Positions 25,873 to 36,291 are shown, numbered from the stretch's first letter. The stretch is 64,000 bases of DNA from Thermogemmatispora sp. (GCF_019683635.1 NZ_JADGIA010000001.1:32224-96223), one strand, 5' to 3'. Notes: generated by a model not told the origin, from the sequence alone. A program made the numbers and translations.

Positions 25873-26184
25873 GCTCTCTTCAGCTGACCTCTGCACCTTA
25901 GCCTGGCAGGCGTCTCTTTAGCTTTATGATAGCACGCATTGTCCAGCGAGAGAGCAAGACCCTGGCGTGCCACAGCCCTCATACACACATCTGCCCTGAC
26001 TCACCCAGCGCTCCCCCTCTTTGGCCGGAGAGAGTGCTCACCTTGACACTGATAGCCCCCCTGATGTATCATCACTCAGGTGAGAGCGTTTCATCCCCTT
26101 ACCAGACAGCAGGGGTGTGGGAGCGAGGAGCTGCACCCCTGAAGCACGACGGCTGGCAGTGTGGAAACGCTGCAAGGCCAACAT
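25873..26184. other. Intergenic region between ppk1 and tRNA-Leu
   Basis: About 310 bases; only the tRNA promoter at 26043-26072 is recognised. Confidence 0.4.
26043..26072 (+). promoter_or_regulatory. Promoter of tRNA-Leu
   Basis: TTGACA (26043-26048), an 18-base spacer and TATCAT (26067-26072); -35 perfect, -10 5 of 6. Start near 26080, about 105 bases before the mature tRNA. Confidence 0.65.
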
Positions 26185-26269
26185 GGGCGGTTGCTGAAAC
26201 TGGTAGACAGGACGGACTTAGGATCCGTTGGTGCAAACCGTGAGAGTTCGAGTCTCTCACCGCCCACCA
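26185..26269 (+). tRNA. tRNA-Leu, anticodon TAG
   Basis: Acceptor stem GGGCGGT/ACCGCCC; anticodon stem ACGGA/TCCGT around the loop CTTAGGA with TAG as anticodon (reads CTA, likely other CTN). A long variable arm, as in class II tRNAs, is followed by the T arm GTGAG/AGTTCGAGT. Discriminator A, and CCA is encoded (26267-26269). It stands upstream of trigger factor. Confidence 0.95.
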
Positions 26270-26915
26270 TCGCAAAGGTCCCGGAGTCACCTGCAGCGGG
26301 GGTGGCTCCTTCCATTCGCCAGCGGAGCGGAGCGCCTGCTCGCGGTGGCACGGACAGGACAAGGCAAAGCAAGCAAACGGCATGAGGGCTGGCGGGTACG
26401 CAAGCTTTATCTCAGGCCCGAAGGCGGGGGAGAGGGAACTCTCTCAGTAGAGGCCGGGTGGCTGATCAGCGAGCTTGCCTACTCAGCAGGCCCGCGCAAG
26501 ATAACAAGCTACCATCAGGCTCCCCTGAGCGCCACTTCCCGCTGCGGTTCCCGTTTTGTCGTCCTGGCGGGTGAAGAAGCGAAGCAGACTGCATTCCAGG
26601 TGGCCGATGGGGCGGAGGTTGTCGGAAAGAAGAGGGTGCAGGTTGGCCAGAGAAGACAGCTCGCCGAAGCTTGAGAAGCGAGCGCGTCGAGCAAGTAGCC
26701 TGCTCAGCGACTCGATGGGTGCAGACTGAGGAGTGGCATAGCGGGATAGTCCCGCGCCGATCGCTGTAAGACCAGATTTGTCTGTCGCGCCTTGTTCTGT
26801 TGTGCCCTGTGTCGTCACATCAGATCACACCGCTCAGCCAGTCAGAGGGACAGACAGGCAGGCGACATGCCAGGCGGCACGTACGTACGATGATGATGCT
26901 TGTGTTGGAGGAACA
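26270..26915. other. Gap between tRNA-Leu and trigger factor
   Basis: About 645 bases. The trigger-factor frame is open back to 26778, but the added residues are not family-like. No second tRNA, terminator or promoter with both hexamers was found; trigger factor may be cotranscribed with the tRNA or use an unrecognised promoter. Confidence 0.4.
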
Positions 26916-28391
26916 GTGAAGGTCACAGTTGAGAAATTACCGACCAGCGAAGCCATCCTCGATGTAGATCTCACCTGGGAAGAGGTGGAGAAGGCTTCGG
27001 ATAAGGCTTATCGTAAGCTGGTGCAGCAGGTTGATATTCAAGGGTTTCGTCGGGGCAAAGCTCCCCGCTCCTTGCTTGAGCGCAAATTGGGCAAGGAGTA
27101 CATTTATCAGGAAGGTCTTGACGACCTGATCAGCGAGGCCTACCGCCAGGCGCTCACGGAGCACCAACTTACCCCGCTCGCGCAGCCGGAGCTGGATGCG
27201 CCCATGTTTGAGATGGGGCAGCCTTACCATTTCCGCCTGAAGGTTCCCATCCTGACCCCCGTGGAGTTGGGTGACTACCGCTCGTTGCACTTTGAGGATG
27301 AAGAGGTGATGGTGACGTCGGAGGAGGTTGAGCGGGAACTGGAGGCGCTGCGCAACCAGTATGCCAGCTGGCAGAAGGTCGAACGCCCTGCCCAGATTGG
27401 GGACCGCGTCACGGTCGATCTCAAGCTGACGGTCGAGGGGCGCACCATTTCCGACTACAAGGAGAATCCCTTCGAGCTGACCGAGAATCGGCCCGGTCTC
27501 TTCGCCGGCATGGATGAGCAAATTGTTGGAATGCAGGTCGGCGAGAGCAAGAGCTTCACTCTGACCATCCCCTCCGACTATGGCAATGAGGAGCTGGCCG
27601 GCAAGGAGGCCCACTATGAGCTGACTCTCCGTCAGGTCGAGGAGAAGGTGCTGCCCGAGTTGGACGACGCCTTCGCCGCGCGCGTTGGCCAGTACGAAAC
27701 CCTGGAGGACCTGCGCAAGGTCATCAGCGATGCTATCCAGGATCGCAAAGAGCGGCAGAAGCGCCAGGAGCTGCGCGATAAGGTGCTGGAGGCCGTTGTG
27801 GCTCAGTCCAACATTGTCCTCCATCCGGTTCTGGTCAAGGAGGAGGTTGAGGACATGTTGCACGAGCTGTCCCATATGTTGGAGAGACAGCGCATGTCGC
27901 TCGATCAGTATCTCCTGCTGATGCGCAAGAGCCGCGAGGAGTACATGAAGGAGCTGGAGCCGGATGCGGAGAGACGCGTCAAGCAGCAGCTGGTCCTGGA
28001 TGAGGTTGCCAGGCGGGAGGGAATCGAGGTTACGCCGGAAGAAGTGGAGGGCGTTTTCCGCATGTATGCCCAGGCGGGGCAGCCGCTGCAGCGCAGCGAG
28101 GCCCAGGTGCGGGCGCTGATCATCACGCTGCGGCGCGAAAAAGCGCTTTCGCGCCTGGTGGAGCTGGCGACACGTCCGGCGGAGGAGACGGAGCAGCAGC
28201 AAGGTGGGGAGAGTGGAGAGCAACCGCAGCAGCCAGAGGAGACGCAGCAGAGTGAGGCCACTGCAGCTCAGGCAGAGGCTACCGGGCCGGAGCCGGAGGC
28301 CGGGCAGACCGATGAGGCGACGTCTTCCTCTCCTGCTACAATAGTAGTAGAAGACGCGGGGGCGCCGGCTGACTCCGGAGGCCAGCAGTAA
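26916..28391 (+). CDS. tig: Trigger factor
   Basis: A 491-residue ribosome-associated chaperone. The N-terminal domain holds the ribosome-docking signature GFRRGKAPRS (about residues 40-49). The FKBP-type peptidyl-prolyl isomerase domain covers about 150-245 (IGDRVTVDLKLTVEGRT, GMQVGESKSFTLTIP), and the C-terminal chaperone arms follow. The last 65 residues are a low-complexity Gln/Glu/Ala/Thr tail not needed in the family. The start is GTG 26916, with GGAGG 5 bases upstream. ClpX follows 51 bases later; trigger factor and ClpX are often neighbours, usually with clpP between them, which is missing here. Confidence 0.95.
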   Translation: MKVTVEKLPTSEAILDVDLTWEEVEKASDKAYRKLVQQVDIQGFRRGKAPRSLLERKLGKEYIYQEGLDDLISEAYRQALTEHQLTPLAQPELDAPMFEMGQPYHFRLKVPILTPVELGDYRSLHFEDEEVMVTSEEVERELEALRNQYASWQKVERPAQIGDRVTVDLKLTVEGRTISDYKENPFELTENRPGLFAGMDEQIVGMQVGESKSFTLTIPSDYGNEELAGKEAHYELTLRQVEEKVLPELDDAFAARVGQYETLEDLRKVISDAIQDRKERQKRQELRDKVLEAVVAQSNIVLHPVLVKEEVEDMLHELSHMLERQRMSLDQYLLLMRKSREEYMKELEPDAERRVKQQLVLDEVARREGIEVTPEEVEGVFRMYAQAGQPLQRSEAQVRALIITLRREKALSRLVELATRPAEETEQQQGGESGEQPQQPEETQQSEATAAQAEATGPEPEAGQTDEATSSSPATIVVEDAGAPADSGGQQ

Positions 28392-28442
28392 GACTCCAGC
28401 CAAGACTCAAGCGTCGTAATTGAGGGAAAGGTAACAACGGAC

Positions 28443-29723
28443 GTGGCAAACTCTAAGAATATTCGTACAACCTATCGCTGCTCTTTTTGCGGCAAGAGCC
28501 AGGATCAGGTTCAGCGGCTGATTGCCGGCCCGTCAGGGGTCTATATCTGCGACGAATGCATTGACCTGTGCCGGGAGATCATCGAGGAGGAGCAGGCCAC
28601 CTTTAGCAAGCCGCGTCTTCAGACCGGGAAAATCCCTACCCCGAAGAAGATCTATGAGCAATTGAGCCAGTATGTGATCGGGCAGGAGCGGGCCAAGAAG
28701 ACGCTGGCGGTGGCCGTCTACAACCACTATAAGCGCATTAGCGTGGGGATGCAGATCGATGACGTGGAGCTGGGAAAGAGCAATATTCTGCTCATCGGCC
28801 CCACCGGCTGCGGTAAAACCCTGCTGGCGCAGACGCTGGCCAAAATCCTCGATGTGCCCTTCTGCATCGCCGATGCCACGGCCCTCACAGAGGCTGGCTA
28901 CGTGGGCGAGGATGTGGAGAACATTCTGCTGCGCCTGATCCAGGCTGCCGATTTCGATGTAGCGCGGGCCGAACGCGGTATCGTCTACATTGATGAGATC
29001 GACAAGATTGCCCGCAAGTCTGACAATCCCTCGATCACGCGCGATGTCTCCGGCGAAGGTGTGCAGCAGGCCCTCCTGAAGATCATCGAGGGCACCATCG
29101 CTAATGTGCCCCCCCAGGGTGGCCGTAAGCACCCCCATCAGGACTTTATTCAGATCAATACGTCGAATATTCTCTTTATCTGCGGCGGCGCCTTCGAGGG
29201 CCTCGACAAGATCGTCGAGCAGCGCCTGGGCAGCAACCGCACCATTGGCTTCAAGAAAACGGTGGCCGAGTCTGAGCAGCGCGCTCAGGAGTCCGTGCTC
29301 GCCCAGGTCATTCCAGAAGACCTGCTCAAGTACGGGCTGATCCCAGAGTTTATCGGACGCCTCCCCGTGGTGGTGGCCCTCGATAACCTGGATAAGGAGG
29401 CCCTGATCCGCATCCTGACAGAGCCGAAGAATGCGATTGTAAAGCAGTATCAGAAGATCTTCCAGCTCGATCGCGTCGAGTTGGTCTTTACTCCCGATGC
29501 GCTCGAAGCTGCCGCGGAGTGCGCGCTTAAGCGCAAAACCGGTGCGCGTGGCCTGCGCAGCATCATCGAGGATGTACTCCTTGATGTGATGTACGAGATC
29601 CCTTCGCGCGCCGATGTCAAAAAGGTGATCATTAACGGCGATGTTATTGCCCAGCGGCATAAACCGCTGCTTGTGACACGCAGCGAGCGCTCTGCGGCCT
29701 ATTCCGAGGATGAGTCTGCATAA
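28443..29723 (+). CDS. clpX: ATP-dependent Clp protease ATP-binding subunit ClpX
   Basis: A full 426-residue ClpX. The N-terminal zinc-binding domain uses Cys13, Cys16, Cys36 and Cys39 (CSFC, CDEC). The AAA+ module has Walker A GPTGCGKT (119-126), the GYVGEDVE pore-loop region, Walker [13 protein letters not shown] and the IGF loop (RTIGFKK) that docks ClpP. It unfolds tagged proteins for ClpP in the cytosol. GTG 28443 is preceded by an AAAGGTAA site. ClpP is not in the window. The stop codon lies in the loop of the terminator hairpin. Confidence 0.97.
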   Translation: MANSKNIRTTYRCSFCGKSQDQVQRLIAGPSGVYICDECIDLCREIIEEEQATFSKPRLQTGKIPTPKKIYEQLSQYVIGQERAKKTLAVAVYNHYKRISVGMQIDDVELGKSNILLIGPTGCGKTLLAQTLAKILDVPFCIADATALTEAGYVGEDVENILLRLIQAADFDVARAERGIVYIDEIDKIARKSDNPSITRDVSGEGVQQALLKIIEGTIANVPPQGGRKHPHQDFIQINTSNILFICGGAFEGLDKIVEQRLGSNRTIGFKKTVAESEQRAQESVLAQVIPEDLLKYGLIPEFIGRLPVVVALDNLDKEALIRILTEPKNAIVKQYQKIFQLDRVELVFTPDALEAAAECALKRKTGARGLRSIIEDVLLDVMYEIPSRADVKKVIINGDVIAQRHKPLLVTRSERSAAYSEDESA

Positions 29724-29742
29724 CGCAGACTCATCTGTTTTT
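29709..29742 (+). terminator. clpX intrinsic terminator overlapping the stop codon
   Basis: A perfect 11-base stem GATGAGTCTGC (29709-29719) / GCAGACTCATC (29725-29735) with loop ATAAC, then TGTTTTTCTC. The clpX stop TAA (29721-29723) is inside the loop. Confidence 0.88.
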
Positions 29743-30185
29743 CTCTAGCTTTGACGAATTGTCTGCGTGATGGTAAGCGGTGGCCCGGTCAAGCACGAGG
29801 AGAAGACCAGAGTGGGGCTGTAGGGAAGCGGTGGAAGGTTGTGGCGGCAGGAGAGGAAGGACCCGTTCCTGGCCTGGAAGCTGGGGATGAGGTGCTGGCG
29901 GGTAGCCTCTTCTGGTTGCCGCTCCCGCTCGCTCCGACTTCTGTGCCGATGGCGGGAGTAGTCAGGAGTGGCTGCCTGCGATGGATGCAGCCGATCAGCA
30001 GCAGAGACCCCTCTGTGGATCTCTCGCAGCCTGCCCATTCCTGCCCGCCTGCTGCTCGCTGCCATTTGTCTGAGTACTGAGCCGCTTGCTTCTCTTCTGT
30101 GAGAAAGCTCTCGCAAAAATCAACAATTATCCTGTTATAGTCTATATAGAGAAGAGAAATAATAGATAGTAGATAGGCGGAACTC
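29743..30185. other. Gap before lon
   Basis: About 440 bases with no gene. The last 80 are AT-rich and hold TATAGT (30136-30141) as a likely -10 of the lon promoter, with no good -35. No HAIR or CIRCE element was seen. Confidence 0.4.
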
Positions 30186-32837
30186 ATGAATGAGCAGCAA
30201 CACCCATCGGTGGAGCCAGAGACGATAGAGGTCTATCCGCTGGTAGCGCTCAAAAACATGGTTGTCTTCCCGCGCACGCGTATGTCCCTGGCGATTGCGC
30301 GCGAGAAGTCGGTGCGGGCTGTCGAGGAGGCGCTGTTACGTGCTGACCGCATGCTGGTCACGGTCGCGCAGCGTTCGTCGGAGATTGAAGATCCCCAGCC
30401 TGCGGACCTCTATGGCTGTGGTGCTCTGGTTGAAATTGTCACCGTTCATCGTCAGGCCGATGGGAGCCTGCAGGTGCTGCTCAATGGCCTGCGCCGTGTG
30501 CGCCTGTTGGAGTTTCAGGATCTGGAGCCGTTCATGCGGGTGAGTGTGGAGGTGTCTCCTGAGCCACAGGTGCAGGGTCCCCAGGCTGATGCTCTGGTGC
30601 GTCATGCCACCAACCTCTTCGAGCATTATGCCCAGCTCAACCGTCGCTTCTCGGTCGAAGATATCAATTCGATTGTGGCCATTAAGTCCCCGGCTCGTCT
30701 TGCCGATATGCTGGCCGCCCATGTGGTGAGCGATGTTGTCCAGCAGCAGGATCTGCTGGAGACCTTTGATCCCCTGGCCCGCTTAGAGAAGGTCTGCGTC
30801 TTTATCGGCAACGAGATCGAGATTCTGGAGCTGGAGTCGGTGATCCGCAATCGCGTGCGCTCGCAGGTGGACCGCTCGCAGAAGGAGTTCTATCTGCGCG
30901 AGCAGCTGCGCGCGATTCAAGAGGAGCTGGGCATGGAGACGCCTTCGGAGGCCGACGAGCTGCGCGAGCGCTTGCGCCAGAAGAATCTGCCTCCCGAGGC
31001 GGCGGCCAAGGTGCGTAAGGAGATCGATCGATTGGAGCATATGCCGCCGCAGTCGGCGGAGATCGCCGTGGTCCGCTCGTATATCGACTGGATGCTCGCC
31101 TTGCCCTGGAACGAGCGCACGGTGGATAGCTTCGATCTGGAGCGCACGCGCCGCATTTTGGATGAGGACCACTACGGCCTGGAGAGCATCAAGGAGCGCA
31201 TCATTGAGTTTCTGGCGGTGCGCCAGCTGCGCCTGCAGCGCGCCAGTGAGCAGGGCCAGCCCCAGCGTGGCAGCCAGGGGCAGATTCTCTGCTTCATCGG
31301 CCCGCCCGGCGTCGGCAAGACCTCCTTGGGACAGTCGATAGCTCGCGCCCTGGGACGCAAGTTTGTGCGCATTGCCCTGGGAGGGGTGCATGATGAGGCT
31401 GAGATCCGGGGTCATCGCCGCACCTACGTGGGCGCTCTGCCCGGGCGGATCATCCAGTCGATGAAGTCCGCGGGTGTGCGCAATCCGGTCTTTCTGCTCG
31501 ATGAGATCGACAAGCTCTCGTCAGAGTATCGCGGCGACCCGGCGGCGGCCTTGCTAGAGGTGCTTGATCCCGAGCAGAATGCACAGTTCGTGGACCATTA
31601 TCTGGAGGTCCCGTACGATCTCTCCGAAGTCTTCTTTATCTGTACCGGCAACGTCAAATACCAGATCCCGCGCCCGCTGGCTGATCGCATGGATATCATT
31701 GACGTTCCCGGCTACATGCTAGAGGAGAAGGTCAATATCGGCCTGCGCCACCTGCTGCCGAAAGTCCTGGCAGAGCATGGCCTGACTCCGGAGCAGCTCA
31801 AGATCCCGCGCTCGGTAATGGAGCGCATCGTGACGGACTATACGCGTGAGGCTGGTGTGCGCAATCTGGAGCGACAGCTGGCCGCCATCTGTCGCAAGGC
31901 TGCGCGCCGTATTATTGCTCGCCCCTCCACCCACCTGCGCCTGACCACTTCCTCGCTAGAGCAGTACCTGGGTATGCCCCGCTATTCGACGCCGCCACTG
32001 AGTATGCGCATGCAGGTTGGCGCGGCGATGGGCCTGGCTGTGACCGAGAATGGGGGCATTCTCTTGCCAGTGGAGGTGGTGACGATGGCGGGCAAGGGCG
32101 ACCTGCTGATTACGGGCCAGCTCGGCGATGTGATGCGCGAATCGGCCATTGCGGCCCTGTCGTACATCCGCTCGCGGGCCACTGAGCTGAACATCGATCC
32201 CAATTTCCAGGACGTCACGGATTTGCATATCCACCTGCCGGAGAACGCCATTCCCAAGGATGGCCCATCTGCAGGGATCACGATCGCCACGGCTCTGATT
32301 TCGGCCTTGACTCGCCGCCCGGTACGCGGCGATGTGGCCATGACCGGCGAGATCACCCTCCGGGGCCGGGTGCTTGGCGTTGGTGGCCTGAAAGAGAAGA
32401 TCCTGGCCGCCCACCAGGCCGGCCTGCGCCATATTGTGGTGCCTGTGGAGAATAAAAAGGACCTGATGGAGATCCCGGCCCGTATCCGGCAGCAGATGCG
32501 CTTTACACTGGTGGAGACGATGGACCAGGTGATCGCCGCAGCTCTGGCCGAGTCTTCCACTGGCGAGACTGAAGCCGATAACGACAGCCATACGCTAATC
32601 GAGCCTCAGCCGCGTCCTTTACATGTCGATGAGCGCCTGCCTGCTTCACGTGGGCGCTCGCGCTCGCGTCACGCTGCGATTGAGAACCGACGCAGTGAAG
32701 AGCAGGTCCATCAGGGAGAAGAGAGCCAGGAGCAGCCATCGCTGATTCTCCCCGTTCAGGAGGATCAGGCCGCCGATGTGCCACAGGCCCAGCTTGGGGC
32801 CCGTGCTTCGGATGAAGGTCCTGAAGGGGAGGCTTGA
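30186..32837 (+). CDS. lon: ATP-dependent protease Lon
   Basis: An 883-residue Lon of the bacterial A type. It has the N-terminal LON substrate-binding domain ([20 protein letters not shown]), a helical linker with coiled coil, and AAA+ with Walker A GPPGVGKT (372-379) and [12 protein letters not shown]. The C-terminal serine-lysine protease has Ser695 in KDGPSAGIT and Lys738 in GLKEKILAA. The final 75 residues form a charged, low-complexity tail that makes it longer than most homologues. Lon degrades misfolded and regulatory proteins. It stands alone, between clpX and the DUF4870-like genes. Confidence 0.97.
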   Translation: MNEQQHPSVEPETIEVYPLVALKNMVVFPRTRMSLAIAREKSVRAVEEALLRADRMLVTVAQRSSEIEDPQPADLYGCGALVEIVTVHRQADGSLQVLLNGLRRVRLLEFQDLEPFMRVSVEVSPEPQVQGPQADALVRHATNLFEHYAQLNRRFSVEDINSIVAIKSPARLADMLAAHVVSDVVQQQDLLETFDPLARLEKVCVFIGNEIEILELESVIRNRVRSQVDRSQKEFYLREQLRAIQEELGMETPSEADELRERLRQKNLPPEAAAKVRKEIDRLEHMPPQSAEIAVVRSYIDWMLALPWNERTVDSFDLERTRRILDEDHYGLESIKERIIEFLAVRQLRLQRASEQGQPQRGSQGQILCFIGPPGVGKTSLGQSIARALGRKFVRIALGGVHDEAEIRGHRRTYVGALPGRIIQSMKSAGVRNPVFLLDEIDKLSSEYRGDPAAALLEVLDPEQNAQFVDHYLEVPYDLSEVFFICTGNVKYQIPRPLADRMDIIDVPGYMLEEKVNIGLRHLLPKVLAEHGLTPEQLKIPRSVMERIVTDYTREAGVRNLERQLAAICRKAARRIIARPSTHLRLTTSSLEQYLGMPRYSTPPLSMRMQVGAAMGLAVTENGGILLPVEVVTMAGKGDLLITGQLGDVMRESAIAALSYIRSRATELNIDPNFQDVTDLHIHLPENAIPKDGPSAGITIATALISALTRRPVRGDVAMTGEITLRGRVLGVGGLKEKILAAHQAGLRHIVVPVENKKDLMEIPARIRQQMRFTLVETMDQVIAAALAESSTGETEADNDSHTLIEPQPRPLHVDERLPASRGRSRSRHAAIENRRSEEQVHQGEESQEQPSLILPVQEDQAADVPQAQLGARASDEGPEGEA

Positions 32838-33324
32838 GCACTGCTCTCCCTTCCTCCCACCCTGCTTCTGACCGCCAGCCCCTATCTTGATCCTTTAGGA
32901 ATCACTCTGTAGGACGTTTACTTTATATGGGATCTCTGTGCGACGCTGAGTCGTCCGAGCAAAGAAGGATGGCTGCCCATGATGTTCCTGTCGTGTCCAC
33001 ATCCTGGTGGTACTGGAACGCAGATCGGCCTGCTGCCCTACTGCGCCTGTTTAGCAAGCAAGCTCCACCTCTAATCGTATCAGGGTGAGGGGTGGAAGTG
33101 CCGAGAAGGGAGAGCAGAAGGAGAAGAGTGATAGAAGGGAGAGTAATCGGCCAGTAAACAAGTGAAGAAGGCGTCCAGAGCAAGCGACTGGCCAGAGCGG
33201 CATTGGACAGGGCTGCCTGATCTCTTGGTGATCCTGTAATTGCACACTCGCTCCTATGGTGATAGCGCAGAGTTCCTAACATTACAGTTCTCTCTTGAAG
33301 AGAGAAGAAAGAGGGGCATTAACA
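32838..33324. other. Gap between lon and the first DUF4870-like gene
   Basis: About 490 bases; short minus-strand frames have no credible product. No promoter or RNA was recognised. Confidence 0.35.
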
Positions 33325-33891
33325 ATGAGCTGGAATCCTACTCCTGGTCAGGACCCCAATCAGCCGGCTGGTGGTCAGTACGAAGGATACTCCTCGCAGC
33401 CAGGTGGGGCCTATGGTCCCCCTCCCAATAATCCTTCCTATGGCGGTTCACCATCTGGTGCTGGCTATGGGCAGGCCCAGTACGGTCAGCAGCCCTATGG
33501 AATGAGTGGAGCAGCAGGCACCCTCGGTCCCACCTCAATGGGAATGGAGGCCAACGTAGCCGCCGGCCTCAGCTATCTGGTGGGTTGGATCACTGGGTTG
33601 ATCTTCTACCTCTCAGAAAAGCAGAATCGCTTTGTGCGCTTCCACGCCATGCAATCGATCATCTGGTTCGCGGCTTTAACCATCCTTATAATAGCCCTGG
33701 ACGTCCTGGGGATGATCCCTTTCGTGGGACTGTTGACCTTCTGCTTAAGTGGGCTGGTGGGCCTGGTCGGCCTTGTTTCCTGGATCTTTCTCTTGGCTAT
33801 GGCCTTCCAGGGGAAGTACTTTAAGTTGCCCATCGTCGGCGACTACGCTGAGCGCTATGCGAATACGATGCCCGCTGGTGGCGGCCTCTAA
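33325..33891 (+). CDS. DUF4870-like membrane protein (paralogue 1 of 3)
   Basis: The product (188 residues) begins MSWNPTPGQDPNQP and has a Gly/Pro/Tyr/Gln-rich disordered N-terminus (about 1-75). A Tic20/DUF4870-type membrane part follows: NVAAGLSYLVGWITGLIFYL, NRFVRFHAMQSIIWF (the conserved RFHAxQ motif), two further helices, then KLPIVGDYAERYA. Function unknown; the fold is that of small four-helix proteins. AGAGGGGC precedes ATG 33325. It is the first of three tandem paralogues. A perfect hairpin follows. Confidence 0.82.
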   Translation: MSWNPTPGQDPNQPAGGQYEGYSSQPGGAYGPPPNNPSYGGSPSGAGYGQAQYGQQPYGMSGAAGTLGPTSMGMEANVAAGLSYLVGWITGLIFYLSEKQNRFVRFHAMQSIIWFAALTILIIALDVLGMIPFVGLLTFCLSGLVGLVGLVSWIFLLAMAFQGKYFKLPIVGDYAERYANTMPAGGGL

Positions 33892-33930
33892 GCCGGTCTG
33901 CTCAGTGCCACACTGATGAACCCTTCAAGG

Positions 33931-33962
33931 GAGAAGGAGAGCGCCCTGGCGCTTTCCTTCTC
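33931..33962. terminator. Perfect 15-base hairpin after paralogue 1
   Basis: GAGAAGGAGAGCGCC (33931-33945) pairs with GGCGCTTTCCTTCTC (33948-33962), with one G-T pair and a 2-base loop. No T-tract follows, so it may end transcription weakly or protect the 3' end. Confidence 0.5.
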
Positions 33963-34148
33963 TGCATTACAGCGGCCTCTCTGACGGACTGGCTTTGTTC
34001 CTCTCGTACGGCTGCTCTCCTGCCTGATGTCGCTCGCTGATCCTGCCCTCTCCAGGTCCCCTACAACTCTGGCCGTTCCCTGTGCGTAATAACATAAGGA
34101 GAGTAATAAACAGAGGCATTTTCATTATCAAAGAGTGAGTGCAGAGGG

Positions 34149-34724
34149 ATGAGCTGGAATCCAAATCCACAAGAACCGACACCGCCGCCCTATGAAGACC
34201 CTCAGCAGCCGTATCAGGGCTACCAGTATGGTCAGCGCTATAGTGGCGGCTACGGTCAATACAGTCAGTATGGTCAGCAGCAGCAGCAGCAGTACCGTCC
34301 TGGCCAGTGGGGCGGACCGGGTTACTCGTTCGCCGAGAACGCGGCCATTGCCGCTGAAGCCAATGCACCGACTTCCTCTGGCTTGCCTGCCAATGTAGCA
34401 GCGGCTCTGGGCTACCTGCTCTTCTGGCTGAGCGGGCTGATCGTCTTCGCGACCGAGAAGCGCAATCGCTTTGTGCGCTTCCACGCCATGCAGTCACTGA
34501 TCCTCTTTGGACTGGTCACTGTTGTCGTCTTAGCCTTACGGTTTATAGGCTTCATTCCCGTGATTGGCGCTCTTGCTGGTTTTCTGAGCGCGCTGATTCA
34601 GCTGCTGGCTATCCTTGGCTGGGCTGCCTTAATCGTCCTGACCTTTCTGGGACGCCATATACGCTTGCCCGTCATTGGAGACTATGCCGAGCGTTACAGC
34701 GGCCCGGCTGGCCCTGGCTTTTGA
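34149..34724 (+). CDS. DUF4870-like membrane protein (paralogue 2 of 3)
   Basis: This 191-residue protein starts MSWNPNPQEPTPPP, has a Tyr/Gln/Gly-rich N-terminus with a run of six Gln (six CAG codons, 34275-34292), and then the same membrane part as its neighbours: NVAAALGYLLFWLSGLIVF, NRFVRFHAMQSLILF, helices, and LPVIGDYAERYSG. The MSWNP start and the RFHAMQ and GDYAER motifs show common origin. Role unknown. Confidence 0.82.
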   Translation: MSWNPNPQEPTPPPYEDPQQPYQGYQYGQRYSGGYGQYSQYGQQQQQQYRPGQWGGPGYSFAENAAIAAEANAPTSSGLPANVAAALGYLLFWLSGLIVFATEKRNRFVRFHAMQSLILFGLVTVVVLALRFIGFIPVIGALAGFLSALIQLLAILGWAALIVLTFLGRHIRLPVIGDYAERYSGPAGPGF

Positions 34725-35093
34725 GAGATGAGCGTGGAGGCAGAAACGGCTCGCGGCCAGCAATGACCAGCCAGTCCTCTTCGCGATCTGCCGACTGGCG
34801 GCGGAGCTGCCCGCGGCGTGACGGTCGAGCGCCACGCCAGCTCAGCCCAGCCAGGGGTACAACCCTTCTCTGCAGTCCCACGTAATATGGAAGACAGGCA
34901 GAGGACTCTGAGTTGATGGGCTTGACTGAGGAAAGAGAGACCTCACCTAGCCTGGTCGTGGCGTCCTCTCTCTATTGCAATCGAGTGCGGTGCCCTCCTG
35001 GGGAGGGGCGCGGATCTGCCGTCTTCCCTCTCCAGGAATGTAGCCGCTTCCCTGAATGCAGAGCAGGCCAGAGAGCAGGAGTAGTGATTAACT
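34725..35093. other. Gap between paralogues 2 and 3
   Basis: About 370 bases without a credible gene, promoter or terminator. Confidence 0.35.
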
Positions 35094-35729
35094 ATGAGTT
35101 GGAATCCAAACCAGCAGCCGGCGCAGGGGCCAGAATCAGCACAACCCCAGCAGCCAGGCCCTGGCTATGGGGGATATCGGGGATACGGCAGTTATCAGCC
35201 TGGCTCGGGCAGCCCCCCCTATAGCTACAATCCCTATGGCCAGCAGCAGCAACAACAACAGCAGCAGCAGCAGTATTACGCCTATCAGCCCCCCTCCAGC
35301 GTCACGCGTGCTGCCAGTGTCTTTGATCCCACCACGCTGAAGATGGATGCTAAAAGCGAGGCTCTTCTGAGCTACCTGTTCTGGTTTTTCACTGGCATCA
35401 TCATCTTTCTGGTGGAGCGCAAGAATCGTTTTGCGCGTTTTCATGCCGCACAATCGATCCTCTGGTTTGGAGGGCTAACCCTCCTCTTTGCCCTGGTGAG
35501 GGCTATCGGGCTTATCCCGGTACTGGGCACCCTCATTCTCGCCCTGCCCATCAGCTGTGCCACCGGCGTGATCCTGGTGGTTGGAGGACTCTCCTGGCTC
35601 TTTCTGATGCTGATGGCTTATCGTGGTTCCTACTTCAAGCTGCCAGTGGTCGGAGATTACGCGGAGCGCCTGGCAAGCCTCTTCATGAAGAAGCCGGCAC
35701 AGCCTACGCCGCCCGCTCCCACTGCCTGA
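35094..35729 (+). CDS. DUF4870-like membrane protein (paralogue 3 of 3)
   Basis: The 211-residue product starts MSWNPNQQPAQGP. Its N-terminal 80 residues are Gly/Tyr/Pro/Gln-rich and include 11 consecutive Gln encoded by a CAG/CAA run (35241-35273). The membrane part is SEALLSYLFWFFTGIIIFL, NRFARFHAAQSILWF, two more helices, and KLPVVGDYAERLA. It ends in a Lys/Pro tail. It is more diverged than paralogues 1 and 2 in the first helix. It is convergent with hspR. Function unknown. Confidence 0.82.
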   Translation: MSWNPNQQPAQGPESAQPQQPGPGYGGYRGYGSYQPGSGSPPYSYNPYGQQQQQQQQQQQYYAYQPPSSVTRAASVFDPTTLKMDAKSEALLSYLFWFFTGIIIFLVERKNRFARFHAAQSILWFGGLTLLFALVRAIGLIPVLGTLILALPISCATGVILVVGGLSWLFLMLMAYRGSYFKLPVVGDYAERLASLFMKKPAQPTPPAPTA

Positions 35730-35895
35730 CAGGAGGGAGGAGCGCGAGAAGGCCGTGGGAGACGCGCCGCGAAAAACGGAGGCATGGCAGTCTCACAGCG
35801 AGGCAGGCGGACAGACAGTCTTGGCCTGTTGCACCCCTGGAAGCTCCACGGGCCTGGGGAAAGAGAGTGGCTCTAGCAGGGGCGCCTGCCTCGCC

Positions 35896-36291
35896 TCATG
35901 AAGAAGACGAGGGCGAAGAAGGCGAAGACAGCCCCTGCTGTAGGCGCTGAATAATCTCTTTGAGGCGGCGCGTCTCCGCCTCGTGTTGCTCGCGCAGCCG
36001 GGCGATCTCCTGTTCCATCTCCTGCTGCATTTGCTCCATGCGATCTTTCATATGGAGAATCGCCTCTACGCCAGCCAGATTCACCCCCAGATCACGCATG
36101 AGCCGGCGAATGTGGATCACGCGCTCGATATCCTTATCGGAATAAAGGCGTGGGCTATGGGGGCTATTGCCTTTCCGGGCAGGAGAGATCAGCCCGAGGC
36201 GCTCATAGTGGCGTAGAGTTTGTTCATGCACCTGGGCCTTCTCCGCGGCGACGCTAATGATATACCAGGCACCATCCTCTCGCTCCGGCAC
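35896..36291 (-). CDS. hspR: HspR-type MerR-family heat-shock repressor
   Basis: The 131-residue product has a MerR winged HTH: ISVAAEKAQVHEQTLRHYERLGL, with SPARKGNSPHSPRLYSDKDIERV, then a VNLAGVEAILHMKDRMEQM coiled region. This matches HspR, which in actinobacteria and relatives binds HAIR elements with DnaK as corepressor. A Glu/Arg coiled-coil and Ser-rich tail end it. The start is GTG 36291, with AAGGAGGGAGG just before. It follows dnaJ and grpE on the same strand, and a HAIR-like site lies at the grpE promoter. Confidence 0.88.
   Translation of the reverse strand: MPEREDGAWYIISVAAEKAQVHEQTLRHYERLGLISPARKGNSPHSPRLYSDKDIERVIHIRRLMRDLGVNLAGVEAILHMKDRMEQMQQEMEQEIARLREQHEAETRRLKEIIQRLQQGLSSPSSPSSSS

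Noticed and set aside
26937..28403. 488-codon minus-strand ORF opposite trigger factor
   Set aside because: Leu-rich shadow frame antisense to a clearly coding gene.
28533..29660. 375-codon minus-strand ORF opposite clpX
   Set aside because: Antisense shadow of a strongly conserved gene; no motif of its own.
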